A stretch of DNA of 64,000 bases from JBBROS01 sp965260935 (GTDB taxonomy: Bacteria; Pseudomonadota; Alphaproteobacteria; Acetobacterales; Acetobacteraceae): the NCBI GenBank assembly GCA_965260935.1, contig OZ253374.1, forward strand, positions 1,736,001-1,800,000, read 5' to 3'. Of the stretch, positions 26,144 through 35,459 are shown piece by piece. How positions within the stretch are numbered: the first letter of the stretch is position 1; every line of letters begins with the position of its first letter. The translations under genes and the position numbers were made by a program. Below the pieces are notes generated by a model. That model did not search any database. It was not told the DNA's origin and was given only the letters and a program-made list of their open reading frames with translations.

Positions 26144-27080
26144 ATGCCGAAGACACGCCCGCCTTATTGCCCTGAGTTTCGTTGTCAGACGGTCGAGTTC
26201 GTCCGCGCTGGCCGCGATCCGACCGACCTTGCCCGCGAGTTTGAGCCGACAGCGCCATCGATCTGCCAATAGGTCGCGCAGGCGGACCGGAAAGAGGGTC
26301 GCCGGGAAGAGAAGGACGATGGGCTGGCGGCAACCGAACGCGACGAATTGGCCCGTCTGCGGCGTGAGAACAAGCAGCTGCGGCTGGAGCGCGATGCTCT
26401 GTCTCGAGCTGCGGCCTGGTTTGCAAGGGAAACCGGAGCCGTGCCGTCCGGATCTTCCAATTCATGAGCGCGAACCAGGCCAGCTTTCCAACAGCGGTCA
26501 TGGCGCGCGTGCTCAGTGTGTCCGAGGCTGGGTGCTACGCATGGCGGCAACGGCCGCTGTCGTCGCACGCGGTTGCTGATGCGGCGCTGCTGAAGCGAGT
26601 GCGGACGGTCCATGCGAGCTCGCGCGAGACACATGGCGCACCCTGCATACATGCCGAGTTGCGGGCCACAGGAGAGAAGCGTGGCTGCAAGCGTATTGCG
26701 CGGCTGATGCGTGCGGCCGGGCTGGTCGGCGCCAGCCATCGCCGCCATGGCGTGACGACCACGCGGCGCGACCCGGATGCCCGGCCGGCGCCGGACTTGG
26801 TGGATCGCGACTTCACAGCGACGGCGCCGAACCAGCTGTGGGCGTAGCTGGCCGAAAGGTTCCAGCGGCGCAGCCGATGGAAGGCCAGCGGAGGGGGCCG
26901 ATGTCACCTTCGTGCCGGCCGCCAACGGGTTCCTGTATCTGGCTGTGGTGCTGGACGCCTGGAGCCGCAAGATTGTCGGTTGGGCGATGGCCACTTATCC
27001 GCGTGCCGAGGTGGTGGTCGATGCGTTGGAAATGGCGGTCGGACAGCGCCGCCCCGGCGACGTGATCCATCACAGTGATC
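26144..27080 (+). pseudogene. IS3-family OrfA-OrfB, decayed and truncated
   Basis: OrfA starts at ATG 26144 with GGAGG upstream (PKTRPPYCPEFRCQTVEFVR, HTH) but has an in-frame TAG at 26270 where Trp is expected, then continues to LARLRRENKQLRLERDALSR. OrfB starts at 26464 (SANQASFPTAVMARVLSVSE, HRRHGVTTTRRDPDARP) and stops at 26847 after NQLWA. About 50 odd bases later the DDE part resumes in another frame (ADVTFVPAANGFLYLAVVLD, WSRKIVGWAMATYP, VIHHSDQ). It is cut off at ~27080 by an IS30 element. Confidence 0.8.
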
Positions 27081-27097
27081 AAGAAAGCCAAGGTAAA

Positions 27098-28531
27098 CTC
27101 AATTGGTTGTCGCAACACCCGGGAGGACGTTGCGATAGTCAAACGGAAGCGGAACTCGGATTGGGCGGGACGGGCGTCGTTGTGGTCGCCAGGCCGTCCG
27201 CCGGTGGCGGGACGGCAAGAGCAGCGGCGGTTCTGGGCGGGGATCGCGGCAGGCTTGTCCAGTGAGGATGCGGCGATTGGGGCCGGTGTGCCGCAGACTG
27301 TCGGAACAAGATGGTTCCGAAAGGCGGGCGGCGTGCCACCAGCAATGTTTGGACGATTGGCAATGCCGCCGTCCGGGCGATACCTGTCGCTTGCCGAACG
27401 GGAGGGGCTTGCGATCCTGCGTGCGCAAGGCGTCGGCATACGGGAGATTGCCCGGCAGATGGGGCGGTCGGCCTCAACAATCTCGCGGGGTCGGACGCAC
27501 TGCGTCCGACCGGCGCAACGCAGCCACGCGCAGCGGCAGGCTGGAGTATCGGGCCACTGTCGCGCAATGGCATGCAGAGCGGGCGGCGCGGCGTCCGAAG
27601 CGGGCGGGCAACGCGGCGCTGCGGGCGTATGTGCAGGATCGGTTGTCTGGCATGATTGCCGCCCCGGGCGGGGCCGTGGTGCCCGGGCCAGCCGTGCCTT
27701 GGAAGGGCCGGCGGCACGGTCCCCGGCAGGACCGGCGCTGGCCAAGGCGTGGAGCCCACAACAGATCGCCCGCCGTCTGCGGCTCGACTGTCCCGAGGAC
27801 GCGACGATGCGCATCAGCCACGAAGCTATCTACTAGTCGCTTTACGTGCAGGGCCGGGGCGCGCTGCGGCGCGAGCTGACGGCCTGCCTGCGCACCGGGC
27901 GGGCGCTGCGCGTGCCGCGGGCGCGCACCCGCGGGCGGGGCACGTCGTTCGTCACCTCCGACGTGCTCATCAGCGAGCGCCCGGCGGAAGCGGCCGACCG
28001 GGTGGTGCCGGGCCACTGGGAGGGAGGCCTGAACCGTTCGGCCATCGGCACCCTGGTGGAACGCACGACGCGGTTCACGATGTTGCTGCACCTGCCGCCG
28101 ATGGACGGTCATGGCACGGGCGTCCGGGACAAGAACGGCCCGGCGCTCGCCGGGCACGGCGCCGAAGCGGTGCGCGATGCGATCGCGCGCGAGATCGCGA
28201 CCTTGCCCGGGCAGCTCCGGCGGTCGCTGACGTGGGACCAGGGAGCGGAGATGGCGCAGCACGCCAGGCTGTGGGTCGAGGCCGGCATGGCGGTCTACTT
28301 CTGCGACCCGCACTCCCCGTGGCAGCGGGGCACGAACGAGAACACCAACGGGCTGCTGCGGCAGTACTTTCCGAAGGGCGCCGACCTAAGCCTGCAGCGC
28401 AGGCGATCTCGCGGCGGTGGCAGCAGCCCTGAACGGGAGGCCGCGCCAGACGCTCGGATGGAGAACGCCCGCCGAGGCCCTCGACGCCGTGCTGCAATCC
28501 GTTCAGGCTGGCGTTGCGACGACCAGTTGAG
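27098..28531 (+). mobile_element. Decayed IS30-family element
   Basis: Ends are a 22-bp imperfect inverted repeat: CTCAATTGGTTGTCGCAAC... at 27098 and CTCAACTGGTCGTCGCAAC... as complement of the right end at 28531. The transposase is spread over three frames: YLSLAEREGLAILRAQGVGI with REIARQMGRSASTISR, NAATRSGRLEYRATVAQWHA, then GTLVERTTRFTMLLHLP, LTWDQGAEMAQHARLW and FCDPHSPWQRGTNENTNGLL. The first catalytic block is also damaged (WEGGLN where WEGDL is expected), so it is inactive. No target duplication found. Confidence 0.75.
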
Positions 28532-28644
28532 ACCGGGTTGTGATCCCTGGACGCCCTTCTATGTGTCAAGCGACGATTTGGGTCTGGTTGATGGCCAGGG
28601 GCCACGCATGAAATCTCATTCCGGCTTTGCGCGCAGCCCGTCAT

Positions 28645-29811
28645 CTACCCGACCAAGAGTTTGAGCATGTAGGCGTCGTTCCAAGCGGCCTTTTTGCGTC
28701 TGGCGCGCACGCTGGCTTTCGATGTCCTGTCGCGGCCGACGATGTTGAGCGCGATCTTGCGCAGCAGTACCAAGTTGCGCGCGGCCGTGCGGTCGCGCAC
28801 GCGGCTGTCGTCCTCGCGGAAGGTCACATCCAGCACCCAATGCAGGCTGTTCTCCACGGCCTAATGCGAGCGGATGGCCTGGCCCAAGACAGCCGGGTCG
28901 TCAGGGCAACTCGACAGGAAGTAGCGGATTTCAGCTTCGACTTTGGGCGTGCCGTTGACGCTGCGGATGCTTTCGACCGCCAGCACGGTGCGCAGGCCCG
29001 GCCAGCCGCTCAGGGCGCCCAAGGCCGCAGCATCCGTGCTGGCGAACACCATCGCCAAAGGCGATCCCCCGGAGGGATGTCAGCCAAGCTGACACGGGCG
29101 GCGGACCAGGCGGCCGTGCGTGTCGTCAAAGGCGTCGCAATCGGCCCGGCTGGGTGCGCCAACGCGGAAGCATTGCTGGTCGAAATGCTCCACCACGGCC
29201 GCATGGGCCAGCGGATGATTGCCTTTCAGCGTCAAAAGGTAGTCGCCGCCACGCGCCAGGATCTTCTCGGCGACCGCGGTCTGGTACCCCATGGCGTCCA
29301 GGGTGACGATGCTGTTCTCAAGCGCAAGCTGGTCCAGCAGTTCGGGGATGGCGGTGATCTCGTTCGACTTGCTATCCACGCACCGCTGGCCCAGCACGAG
29401 GCCCTGCTCGGATGCCCAAGCGCTGACCACGTGCAGGGCCGACTGCTCCCGCCCATGGTCGAACGAGCGGCGGACCGTCTTGCCGTCAATGGCGACCACC
29501 TCGCGCTCGAAGCCCACAGCGAGCGAGCCGACCCAGGACGCGAACCCCGCCTCGAATGCGTCGGGGTCGATCAGCATGAACACGCGCCGGAACGTGTCGT
29601 GCGAGGGAATGCCGTTCGCCAATTCCAGGAACGTCCGGAGCCATACGAGCTTGCTGCGGCCATACAGCGCGATGTCGTCCCAGCTCTCGGCACAGGCGAT
29701 CACCGCGCACACCGCGATCACCAGCACGCCTATCAGACGGTGCTCGACTTTGCGTGAGCAGCGCGGGTCCTCAACGGCGCCGAAATACTGTCCCAGGCTC
29801 TCGATTGACAT
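28645..29811 (-). pseudogene. ISAs1-family transposase with frameshift and amber codon
   Basis: From ATG 29811: SIESLGQYFGAVEDPRCSRK, EVVAIDGKTVRRSFDHG and NSIVTLDAMGYQTAVAEKIL with ARGGDYLLTLKGNHPL. The frame breaks near 29085 with a short foreign-looking stretch, then resumes as SIRSVNGTPKVEAEIRYFLS. A TAG at 28861-28863 replaces the Trp expected in SHWAVENSLHW. The end reads RKKAAWNDAYMLKLLVG. A second, intact ISAs1 copy lies at 41289-42538, but the two are clearly divergent. Confidence 0.8.
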
Positions 29812-29849
29812 GCTTCGCTCCCCCGCAATCGCGAGGGCGCGTCATCATA

Positions 29850-30976
29850 CGTCAGGCCGCAGCAGGCGAGAGAAATCTCATGCGTGGCCCCTGGGTTGAT
29901 GGCCCGCTGCCGTTGGGTGATGAGGGTGAACACCTCGCGGGCGACATAGCGTTTGAGGCAGCGGATCGCCTCCAGCTTGGAATGGCCGTCGGCGATACGC
30001 CTGGCGACGTAGGCCTTGGTGCGCTCGTCGGTTCTCAACCGTCCGACGGCGATGATGTGCAGGGCGCTGTTGGCGGCGCGGTCGCCGCCGCGGTTGAGCC
30101 GATGACGCACGGTTTTTCCTGACGAGGCCGGCACGGGGCTCACACCACACAGCGCGGCGAGCCAGCCTCGGAGCGCAGCCGCTGTGGGTTGTCGCCGGCG
30201 GTCAGAAGCAACTGCGCGGCTCCGTTTTGCCCGATGGAGTTGCGGGCCACGAGTTCGGGGGCGAGTTCGTCGACGATAGCCTCGACCATGGTGTCCAGAT
30301 CGGCGATCTCGTCGTGCAATTCGAGACACCGCCGCGCCAGGGACTTCAAGCTGATCCGATAGGCGGCCTCGACGTCACGGTAGCCTGTCAGGTCTGGCCG
30401 CCATGCCGCCAGGGTCCGAACCAGCTGCATGCGGGCCATCCGGCGCAGCGTCTCGCGCAAGCCGTCCGGTGCGCAGACAATGGTGTTGTGGATCATCTGC
30501 AAGGCGACGCGTCGGGCCGTGACCGCGGTCTTGCGGCAGGCATTCAGGACGCGCAGGGCCTCGACCATGCCGTCCCGGCTGCGGGGCGTGACGGTGCGCG
30601 TGCCGGCAAAGGCCGCGGGCGCCGCACTTTCGGCGTCGAGGTCATCGTTCTTCCCGCGCCGGCGGCGATCATGGGCATCCGGGGTGGCGACCTCCAGCAC
30701 CTCGATCCCGGCCTGCCCCATCAAGCGCAGCAGGCCGGCGCCATAGCTGCCGGCCGACTCAATCCCGACGCGTTGCAAAGCACCGAACGAGCGCATCCAG
30801 GCCAGCATCTGCCGATCGCCTTGGCGGGTCGTGGCGAAGAAGCTGGCAGTCGCCAGAACCCGATCCCGCTCGTCGACGACTGCAGCCACATGCAGATCCT
30901 TGCGGGTGTCGACGCCCCCGACGGCAGGACGCCCTGCTCCGTCTTCCACGCTCATTCTCGGCTCCTTCTGGTTCAA
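29850..30976 (-). pseudogene. IS110-family transposase, frameshifted
   Basis: N-terminal frame from ATG 30976 contains the DEDD-type start (VGGVDTRKDLHVAAVVDERD), GIESAGSYGAGLLRLM and RGKNDDLDAE. The frame is lost near 30165. The C-terminal transposase_20 part continues in another frame: WLAALCGVSPVPASSGKTVR, RLNRGGDRAANSALHIIAVG and AYVARRIADGHSKLEAIRCL. IS110 elements use no terminal repeats, so ends are uncertain. Confidence 0.8.
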
Positions 30977-31164
30977 CCGTGCTTGGACGGCTTCGCCACA
31001 ACCGGATGCGCGGACAGGACAGTCACGTGACCAGACGGTCAGGCCCTTCTCGGGTCACAGGCACCGGCGAGGCCAAACCTCGCCGCAGGGCGTTCCCGGG
31101 CAGCCGACAGGTCCGGGGAAAGACACGCGGTCGATCAGAGTGCGGGTCAGGCCGCTCGGAAACT
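30977..31164. other. Spacer between IS remnants
   Basis: GC-rich DNA between the IS110 start and the IS3 fragment. No gene or repeat is recognised; probably subterminal IS sequence. Confidence 0.4.
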
Positions 31165-31440
31165 GGCCTCGATCTTCTGACTGTCGCTATGGACAATGAC
31201 GCCGCCTGCAGGCCGGCGCTGGCCGAGTGCCATCTCCAGCGCATCAACGACCAGCTCGGCGCGCAGATGGTTGGCCATCGACCAGCCCACGACTCTCCGG
31301 CTCCAGGCGTCCAGCGCCACAGCCAGATACAGGAACCCGGCCGATGTCGGCACGAACGTGATATCAGCCACCCAGAGCCGATTGGGCCCTGCGGCAGTGA
31401 AGTCACGATCGACGAGATCGGACGCGGGCCGGGCCTTGTC
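31165..31440 (-). pseudogene. IS3-family OrfB internal fragment
   Basis: The minus strand reads DKARPASDLVDRDFTAAGPN, RLWVADITFVPTSAGFLYLA, LDAWSRRVVGWSMANHLRAE and ends at VIVHSDSQK. This is the middle of an OrfB DDE domain, close to the copy at 26880-27070 but from a different element. Both ends are missing. It shows the normal joint RLWVADITFV that the 26-kb copy has lost. Confidence 0.75.
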
Positions 31441-31500
31441 AACGCCGCTTGAATGCTCCTCAAACCTGCCGGTTGAAATCTCCCCAGGTTCGGGCGGTGA

Positions 31501-33015
31501 TCAACCGCTGATCTGATCGTCGCTCCTGTCCTTGGGTGGCCTGCCGCGGCGCTTGCCGGGCGGCGGAGGTGGCGCGACGGGCCGCGGGCGCATGGCCTCG
31601 GGCACGAGGCTGGCGTGCTGGCGCATGCGGTAGCTGTTGCCCTCGATCTGCATCACGGTGGCATGGTGCAGCAGCCTGGCCAGCAGGGCCGCGGCCACGA
31701 CAGGGTCGCCGAACACCTCGCCCCATTCGGCAAAGCCGCGATTGCTGGTCAGGATCATGGCGCCGCGCTCGTAGCGGGCGTTGACCAGTTGAAAGAACAA
31801 ATTGCCGCCGCCGGGCACAACGGGCAGGTAGCCGATCTCGTCCACGATCAGCAGCTGCGGCCGGCACAGGAACCGCAGCCGCTCGCGCAGGCACGCTGAC
31901 CGGTTGCTGTAGTCAATCTTTGTCAGATCCCGCGACTTGCTTTCATACTTGCGCCCGAGCCGCTCGCCCGCCGTGCAGATGTAGACGTCCTTGCCCGGAT
32001 CGTAGCGGAACTCGTCCTTGGCGAAAAAGCTTTTGCGCACCGCCGATCCGCGCTGCGACTTGGGGACATAGGGCGTCCTCCCCGCCTGCTCGCAAGCCTC
32101 GATGTCCTCGAACTTGAAGCAACGCCGGTCGGCAACGACGTCGATCCGCTCGACGTTGAGGATCGCGCGAGCGGGTCCTGCGGTCTGCGTCAGCAGCCCC
32201 AAGTCGAGGACCTGGTTGGTTGCCGCCTGCTCGATGATCAGCTTGTGCTTGGCGTCGACCGCGACCTGTGCGTTGTAGCCGACCGTAATGCGGGTATGAG
32301 CCGCCATCGCCCGGCTGTCAGGATCGGTCAGCGAGATCTGGCTCTCGCCGGTTCGGTCAAGGCTCTCCAGCAAGGACCGGGGACGGTTGCGCTTGTTCCG
32401 GAGGGCGTCGATCTTCTCGGCCAGGTTCGGCACGCGCGAGCCGCCGCCCGTTCCGCCCTCCTCAACATCGCCCTTATCGAGCCGTTGCAGATAGTCGGCC
32501 AGGCGCTCGTCCGCCTTGCCGATAAACTGCTCGAGAGAAGCCCGCGTGACGTTGCGGTCCTTGTTGTTGACGGCCTTGAGCCTGGTGCCGTCGACCGCCA
32601 GCAGCTCGCGGCCGAACAGGTCGAGCTGCCGGCACAACAGCACGAACTCACGGAACACCAGCTTGAACGCGGCGCGGTTGTCACGCCGAAAATCGGCGAT
32701 GGTCTTGAAGTCGGGTTTCAGGTGCCGCAGCAGCCAGATCACCTCGATGTTACGGTGGGTCTCGGCCTCGAGCCGCCGGCTGGAGCGTATCCGGTTCAGG
32801 TAGCCATAAATGTAGAGCTTGAGCAGGTCTGCCGGCGCGTAGCCCGGGCGGCCCGTTGCCTTCGGCTCGACCCCGACGAACCCTGCCACCGCAAGGTCCA
32901 GCCTGTCTACGAACGCATCGATGAACCGAACCGGGTTGTCGGGGCCGACGTAGTCGTCCACCGAGTTCGGGAACAGCAGGGTTTGCGATCGGTCGTGACT
33001 GGAGATGGGCACCAT
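31501..33015 (-). CDS. In-frame fusion of IS1182 transposase to IstB C-terminal half
   Basis: 504 residues, one open frame. Residues 1 to ~372 are an IS1182-family transposase: LFPNSVDDYVGPDNPVRFID, GRPGYAPADLLKLYIYGYLN, LLAVDGTRLKAVNNKDRN, and VVADRRCFKFEDIEACEQAG. Residues ~375-504 are the C-terminal half of IstB, the IS21 helper ATPase: RPQLLIVDEIGYLPVVPGGG (Walker B), LTSNRGFAEWGEVFGDPVVA, ILD-free end with GKRRGRPPKDR. IstB's Walker A part is missing, as is the cysteine-rich end of IS1182. The joint lies near 31887 (SNRSAC | LRERLRFL). It most likely arose by deletion between neighbouring ISs; activity is doubtful. Confidence 0.75.
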   Translation of the reverse strand: MVPISSHDRSQTLLFPNSVDDYVGPDNPVRFIDAFVDRLDLAVAGFVGVEPKATGRPGYAPADLLKLYIYGYLNRIRSSRRLEAETHRNIEVIWLLRHLKPDFKTIADFRRDNRAAFKLVFREFVLLCRQLDLFGRELLAVDGTRLKAVNNKDRNVTRASLEQFIGKADERLADYLQRLDKGDVEEGGTGGGSRVPNLAEKIDALRNKRNRPRSLLESLDRTGESQISLTDPDSRAMAAHTRITVGYNAQVAVDAKHKLIIEQAATNQVLDLGLLTQTAGPARAILNVERIDVVADRRCFKFEDIEACEQAGRTPYVPKSQRGSAVRKSFFAKDEFRYDPGKDVYICTAGERLGRKYESKSRDLTKIDYSNRSACLRERLRFLCRPQLLIVDEIGYLPVVPGGGNLFFQLVNARYERGAMILTSNRGFAEWGEVFGDPVVAAALLARLLHHATVMQIEGNSYRMRQHASLVPEAMRPRPVAPPPPPGKRRGRPPKDRSDDQISG

Positions 33016-33254
33016 AACGGAATTCTATCCGCCCGGCCGCCGCGCCGAAATCAACCCGACCGAGTTTTTGCATAGTCTGAATCATTTTTGCAATCATGTT
33101 GCCACCCTGATTCTGGTGAAGTCCTGGACAGGATGGGCTTGAATCGAATCCCTTGCTGTTTTCCACAAGATTTTGTGGTTGTCCACACTGTCAGCACTAT
33201 CTCTAGCAACGGCAACCGACTAGCCTCAGGTGAATGTGACACAGGAGGTTCGTG

Positions 33255-33728
33255 ATGGAGTGGTCAGACGAAGCTATTGCTCGACTCCGGCAATTGTGGA
33301 CCGATGGACATTCAACTGCCGAAATTGGTCGGAGGCTTGCCATAACGAAAAATGCAGTCGTCGGGAAAGCGCACCGCCTTAATCTTTCAGCCAGGCCATC
33401 TCCTATTCAGAGACGTTCTGAAAGCGGCTCAAAAGGACCATGTTCCGGGCAGCGGACAATTGGAGCCGCTGTTCACAAAGCTGCCAGCAGCTTAGAAGAA
33501 TCCCACTTAAAATTACCGGAAGCGGTAGTCGTAACCCCATTGCGGGTCGTTTCACAAGCTTCACAGGCCAGCCAAAGACTCGTGTCATGCTGTTGGCCGT
33601 TAGGCGAGCCTGGAACGTCGGGATTTCATTTTTGTGGCAAGGCTGCGAGCGCTGGAAAGCCATATTGCTCGGAGCACTCCGCGATCGCTTACGTAAAGGT
33701 TCGGGACCGCCGTGAGAACGCTGCATGA
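33255..33728 (+). CDS. gcrA: GcrA-family cell-cycle regulator
   Basis: 157 residues from ATG 33255, chosen because AGGAGG lies seven bases upstream; GTG 33252 is in frame. The N-terminus MEWSDEAIARLRQLWTDGHS with EIGRRLAITKNAVVGKAHRL is the GcrA HTH. The C-terminus has the conserved CCWPLGEPG and FHFCGKAASAGKPYCSEH zinc-like motif. GcrA binds RNA polymerase sigma-70 and activates methylated promoters in alphaproteobacteria. The gene sits just after IS1182 DNA on the opposite strand. Confidence 0.9.
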   Translation: MEWSDEAIARLRQLWTDGHSTAEIGRRLAITKNAVVGKAHRLNLSARPSPIQRRSESGSKGPCSGQRTIGAAVHKAASSLEESHLKLPEAVVVTPLRVVSQASQASQRLVSCCWPLGEPGTSGFHFCGKAASAGKPYCSEHSAIAYVKVRDRRENAA

Positions 33729-33826
33729 CCTGATTCTGCCCTGCCCCTGAGCGACTTCCAATTATGCTGGCCGCCGCGCGCTTGATTGGCCGCTCGCTCG
33801 AGGGTAGGAAGTGCCAGGGAGATGCT

Positions 33827-34498
33827 ATGCCGCTTATTCAGGATGCGATCGGCCGTGAACGATCGATTATACCGCACACGTCCCTTGATGCTGACTCCGT
33901 CCGCGCTGCCTATGCGCGTTGGGCGGGAGTATACGATGCGGTCTTCGGCGGCATCTCGGCTTGGGGACGCCGACGGGCTGTTGCCGAAGTCAACAAGCTT
34001 GATGGCGATAAGGTGCTTGAGGTTGGAGTTGGCACTGGTCTTGCGCTGCCTCATTACGATAGGTCGAAAATCATAACCGGGATTGATTTGTCGGCGGCGA
34101 TGCTTTCGGTTGCAAGGCGACGCGTGAGGCGCGTTAGGCTTCAAAACATTGAAGCTTTGGTGGAGGTGGATGCGGAGCATACTGGATTTGCGAGCGGGTC
34201 GTTCGACATAGCAGTTGCCATGTTTGTCGCTTCGGTGGTGCCACACCCTCGTGATCTCCTGGCTGAGATGCGTCGAGTCGTGCGTCCCGGTGGTTATCTG
34301 CTTTTCGTGAACCATTTTGCTGCGGAACATGGCCCAAGGTGGTGGATTGAGAAAGCGATGGCGCCGGCCTCCCACAAACTTGGATGGCATCCTGATTTCG
34401 CACGCGAGGCTTTGCTCCCGCCCGACGACATGGCAAAAGCCAAATTCACGCCTGTTCCGCCGCTTGGGCTTTTCTCGCTGGTGGGTTTGACGAACTAA
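33827..34498 (+). CDS. pmtA: Phosphatidylethanolamine N-methyltransferase-like (PmtA) enzyme
   Basis: 223 residues from ATG 33827, with GGGAGA upstream. YARWAGVYDAVFGGISAWGR is the typical PmtA lead-in. The SAM loop is VLEVGVGTGLALPHY, and ITGIDLSAAMLSVARRRV is motif II. LAEMRRVVRPGGYLLFVNHF is the motif before the product loop. PmtA converts phosphatidylethanolamine to phosphatidylcholine in three methylations. It could also be another ubiE-like methyltransferase, but the N-terminus favours PmtA. It lies 60 bp before the oxidase operon. Confidence 0.75.
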   Translation: MPLIQDAIGRERSIIPHTSLDADSVRAAYARWAGVYDAVFGGISAWGRRRAVAEVNKLDGDKVLEVGVGTGLALPHYDRSKIITGIDLSAAMLSVARRRVRRVRLQNIEALVEVDAEHTGFASGSFDIAVAMFVASVVPHPRDLLAEMRRVVRPGGYLLFVNHFAAEHGPRWWIEKAMAPASHKLGWHPDFAREALLPPDDMAKAKFTPVPPLGLFSLVGLTN

Positions 34499-34557
34499 GC
34501 CCCTTGGCTTGTTGAGGTTTGCACACACCTTCGTTCAGCGGCCTAAACGGAAATGAG

Positions 34558-35424
34558 ATGAAAACCAGATTGGATCTTCGAACTATCCCACGACTTGAGG
34601 CACTAGTGCTGTGCGCGTCTGCGCTGATGGCAACACCCGCTTTCGGTCAAACGCCAGAAAATTGGCAGCTGGGGTTTCAGGCTGCCCATAGCCCTACTCA
34701 GGCCGGCATCGAAGGTCTGCACGCCCTTGTGCTTTGGCTAATGGCGTTCGTCACCATTTTTGTGGCTGCTTTGCTGCTGTTCGTCATCTGGCGATATCGC
34801 GCAAGCAAAAATCCTGTTGCGAGCCGCGTAAGCCATCACACCCTGTTAGAGGTTGCGTGGACGGTCATACCCGCTCTGGTGCTGATTGTTATCGCCATAC
34901 CTTCATTTCGCCTCATCTATTTTGAGGACCGAACAAATGCGCCGGACATGACTTTAAGGGTCACCGGTCATCAATGGTATTGGGAATATACCTACCCTGA
35001 TCAGGGTAACATAAATTTCTCCAGTTACATGATCCCTGAGGATCAGCTTAAACCTGGGGAGCTGCGCAACTTCGACGTGGATAACCGTGTAGTTGTGCCT
35101 GCTGGCAAGAACATAAGAATTCTTACAACCAGTGCGGATGTCATACACAGTTTCTTTGTTCCATCGTTGGGTGTGCAGCGATATGCTATCCCTGGGCGAA
35201 CCATTGAGACCTGGGTTAAAGTCGATAAGCCGGGTGTCTACTACGGCCAATGTAACCAGATTTGCGGCACCAATCACAGCTTGATGCCGATTGCTGTGGA
35301 GGCGCTGTCGTCGGGTGATTTCAATGCTTGGATATCAAAAGCGAAAGCAAAATTCGCTGCTGCGAACGAGCCTGCAAGGCAACCCAGGCGAACAGTAGCT
35401 TTAGCTGGGGCATTGGAACGATGA
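34558..35424 (+). CDS. ctaC: Cytochrome c oxidase subunit II
   Basis: 288 residues from ATG 34558. A cleavable signal (ALVLCASALMATPAFGQ) and two membrane helices (ALVLWLMAFVTIFVAALLLF; WTVIPALVLIVIAIPSFRLI) precede the CuA cupredoxin domain. CuA ligands are visible: His in TSADVIHSFFVPS, and Cys, Cys, His, Met in GQCNQICGTNHSLM. GHQWYWEYTYPD is the electron-entry aromatic motif. No heme c domain is attached, so this is an aa3 rather than caa3 subunit. First gene of ctaC-ctaD-ctaB-coxF. Confidence 0.95.
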   Translation: MKTRLDLRTIPRLEALVLCASALMATPAFGQTPENWQLGFQAAHSPTQAGIEGLHALVLWLMAFVTIFVAALLLFVIWRYRASKNPVASRVSHHTLLEVAWTVIPALVLIVIAIPSFRLIYFEDRTNAPDMTLRVTGHQWYWEYTYPDQGNINFSSYMIPEDQLKPGELRNFDVDNRVVVPAGKNIRILTTSADVIHSFFVPSLGVQRYAIPGRTIETWVKVDKPGVYYGQCNQICGTNHSLMPIAVEALSSGDFNAWISKAKAKFAAANEPARQPRRTVALAGALER

Positions 35425-35459
35425 TGCAAATGTTAATCTTTGAGATGAGGGCCTAGATC

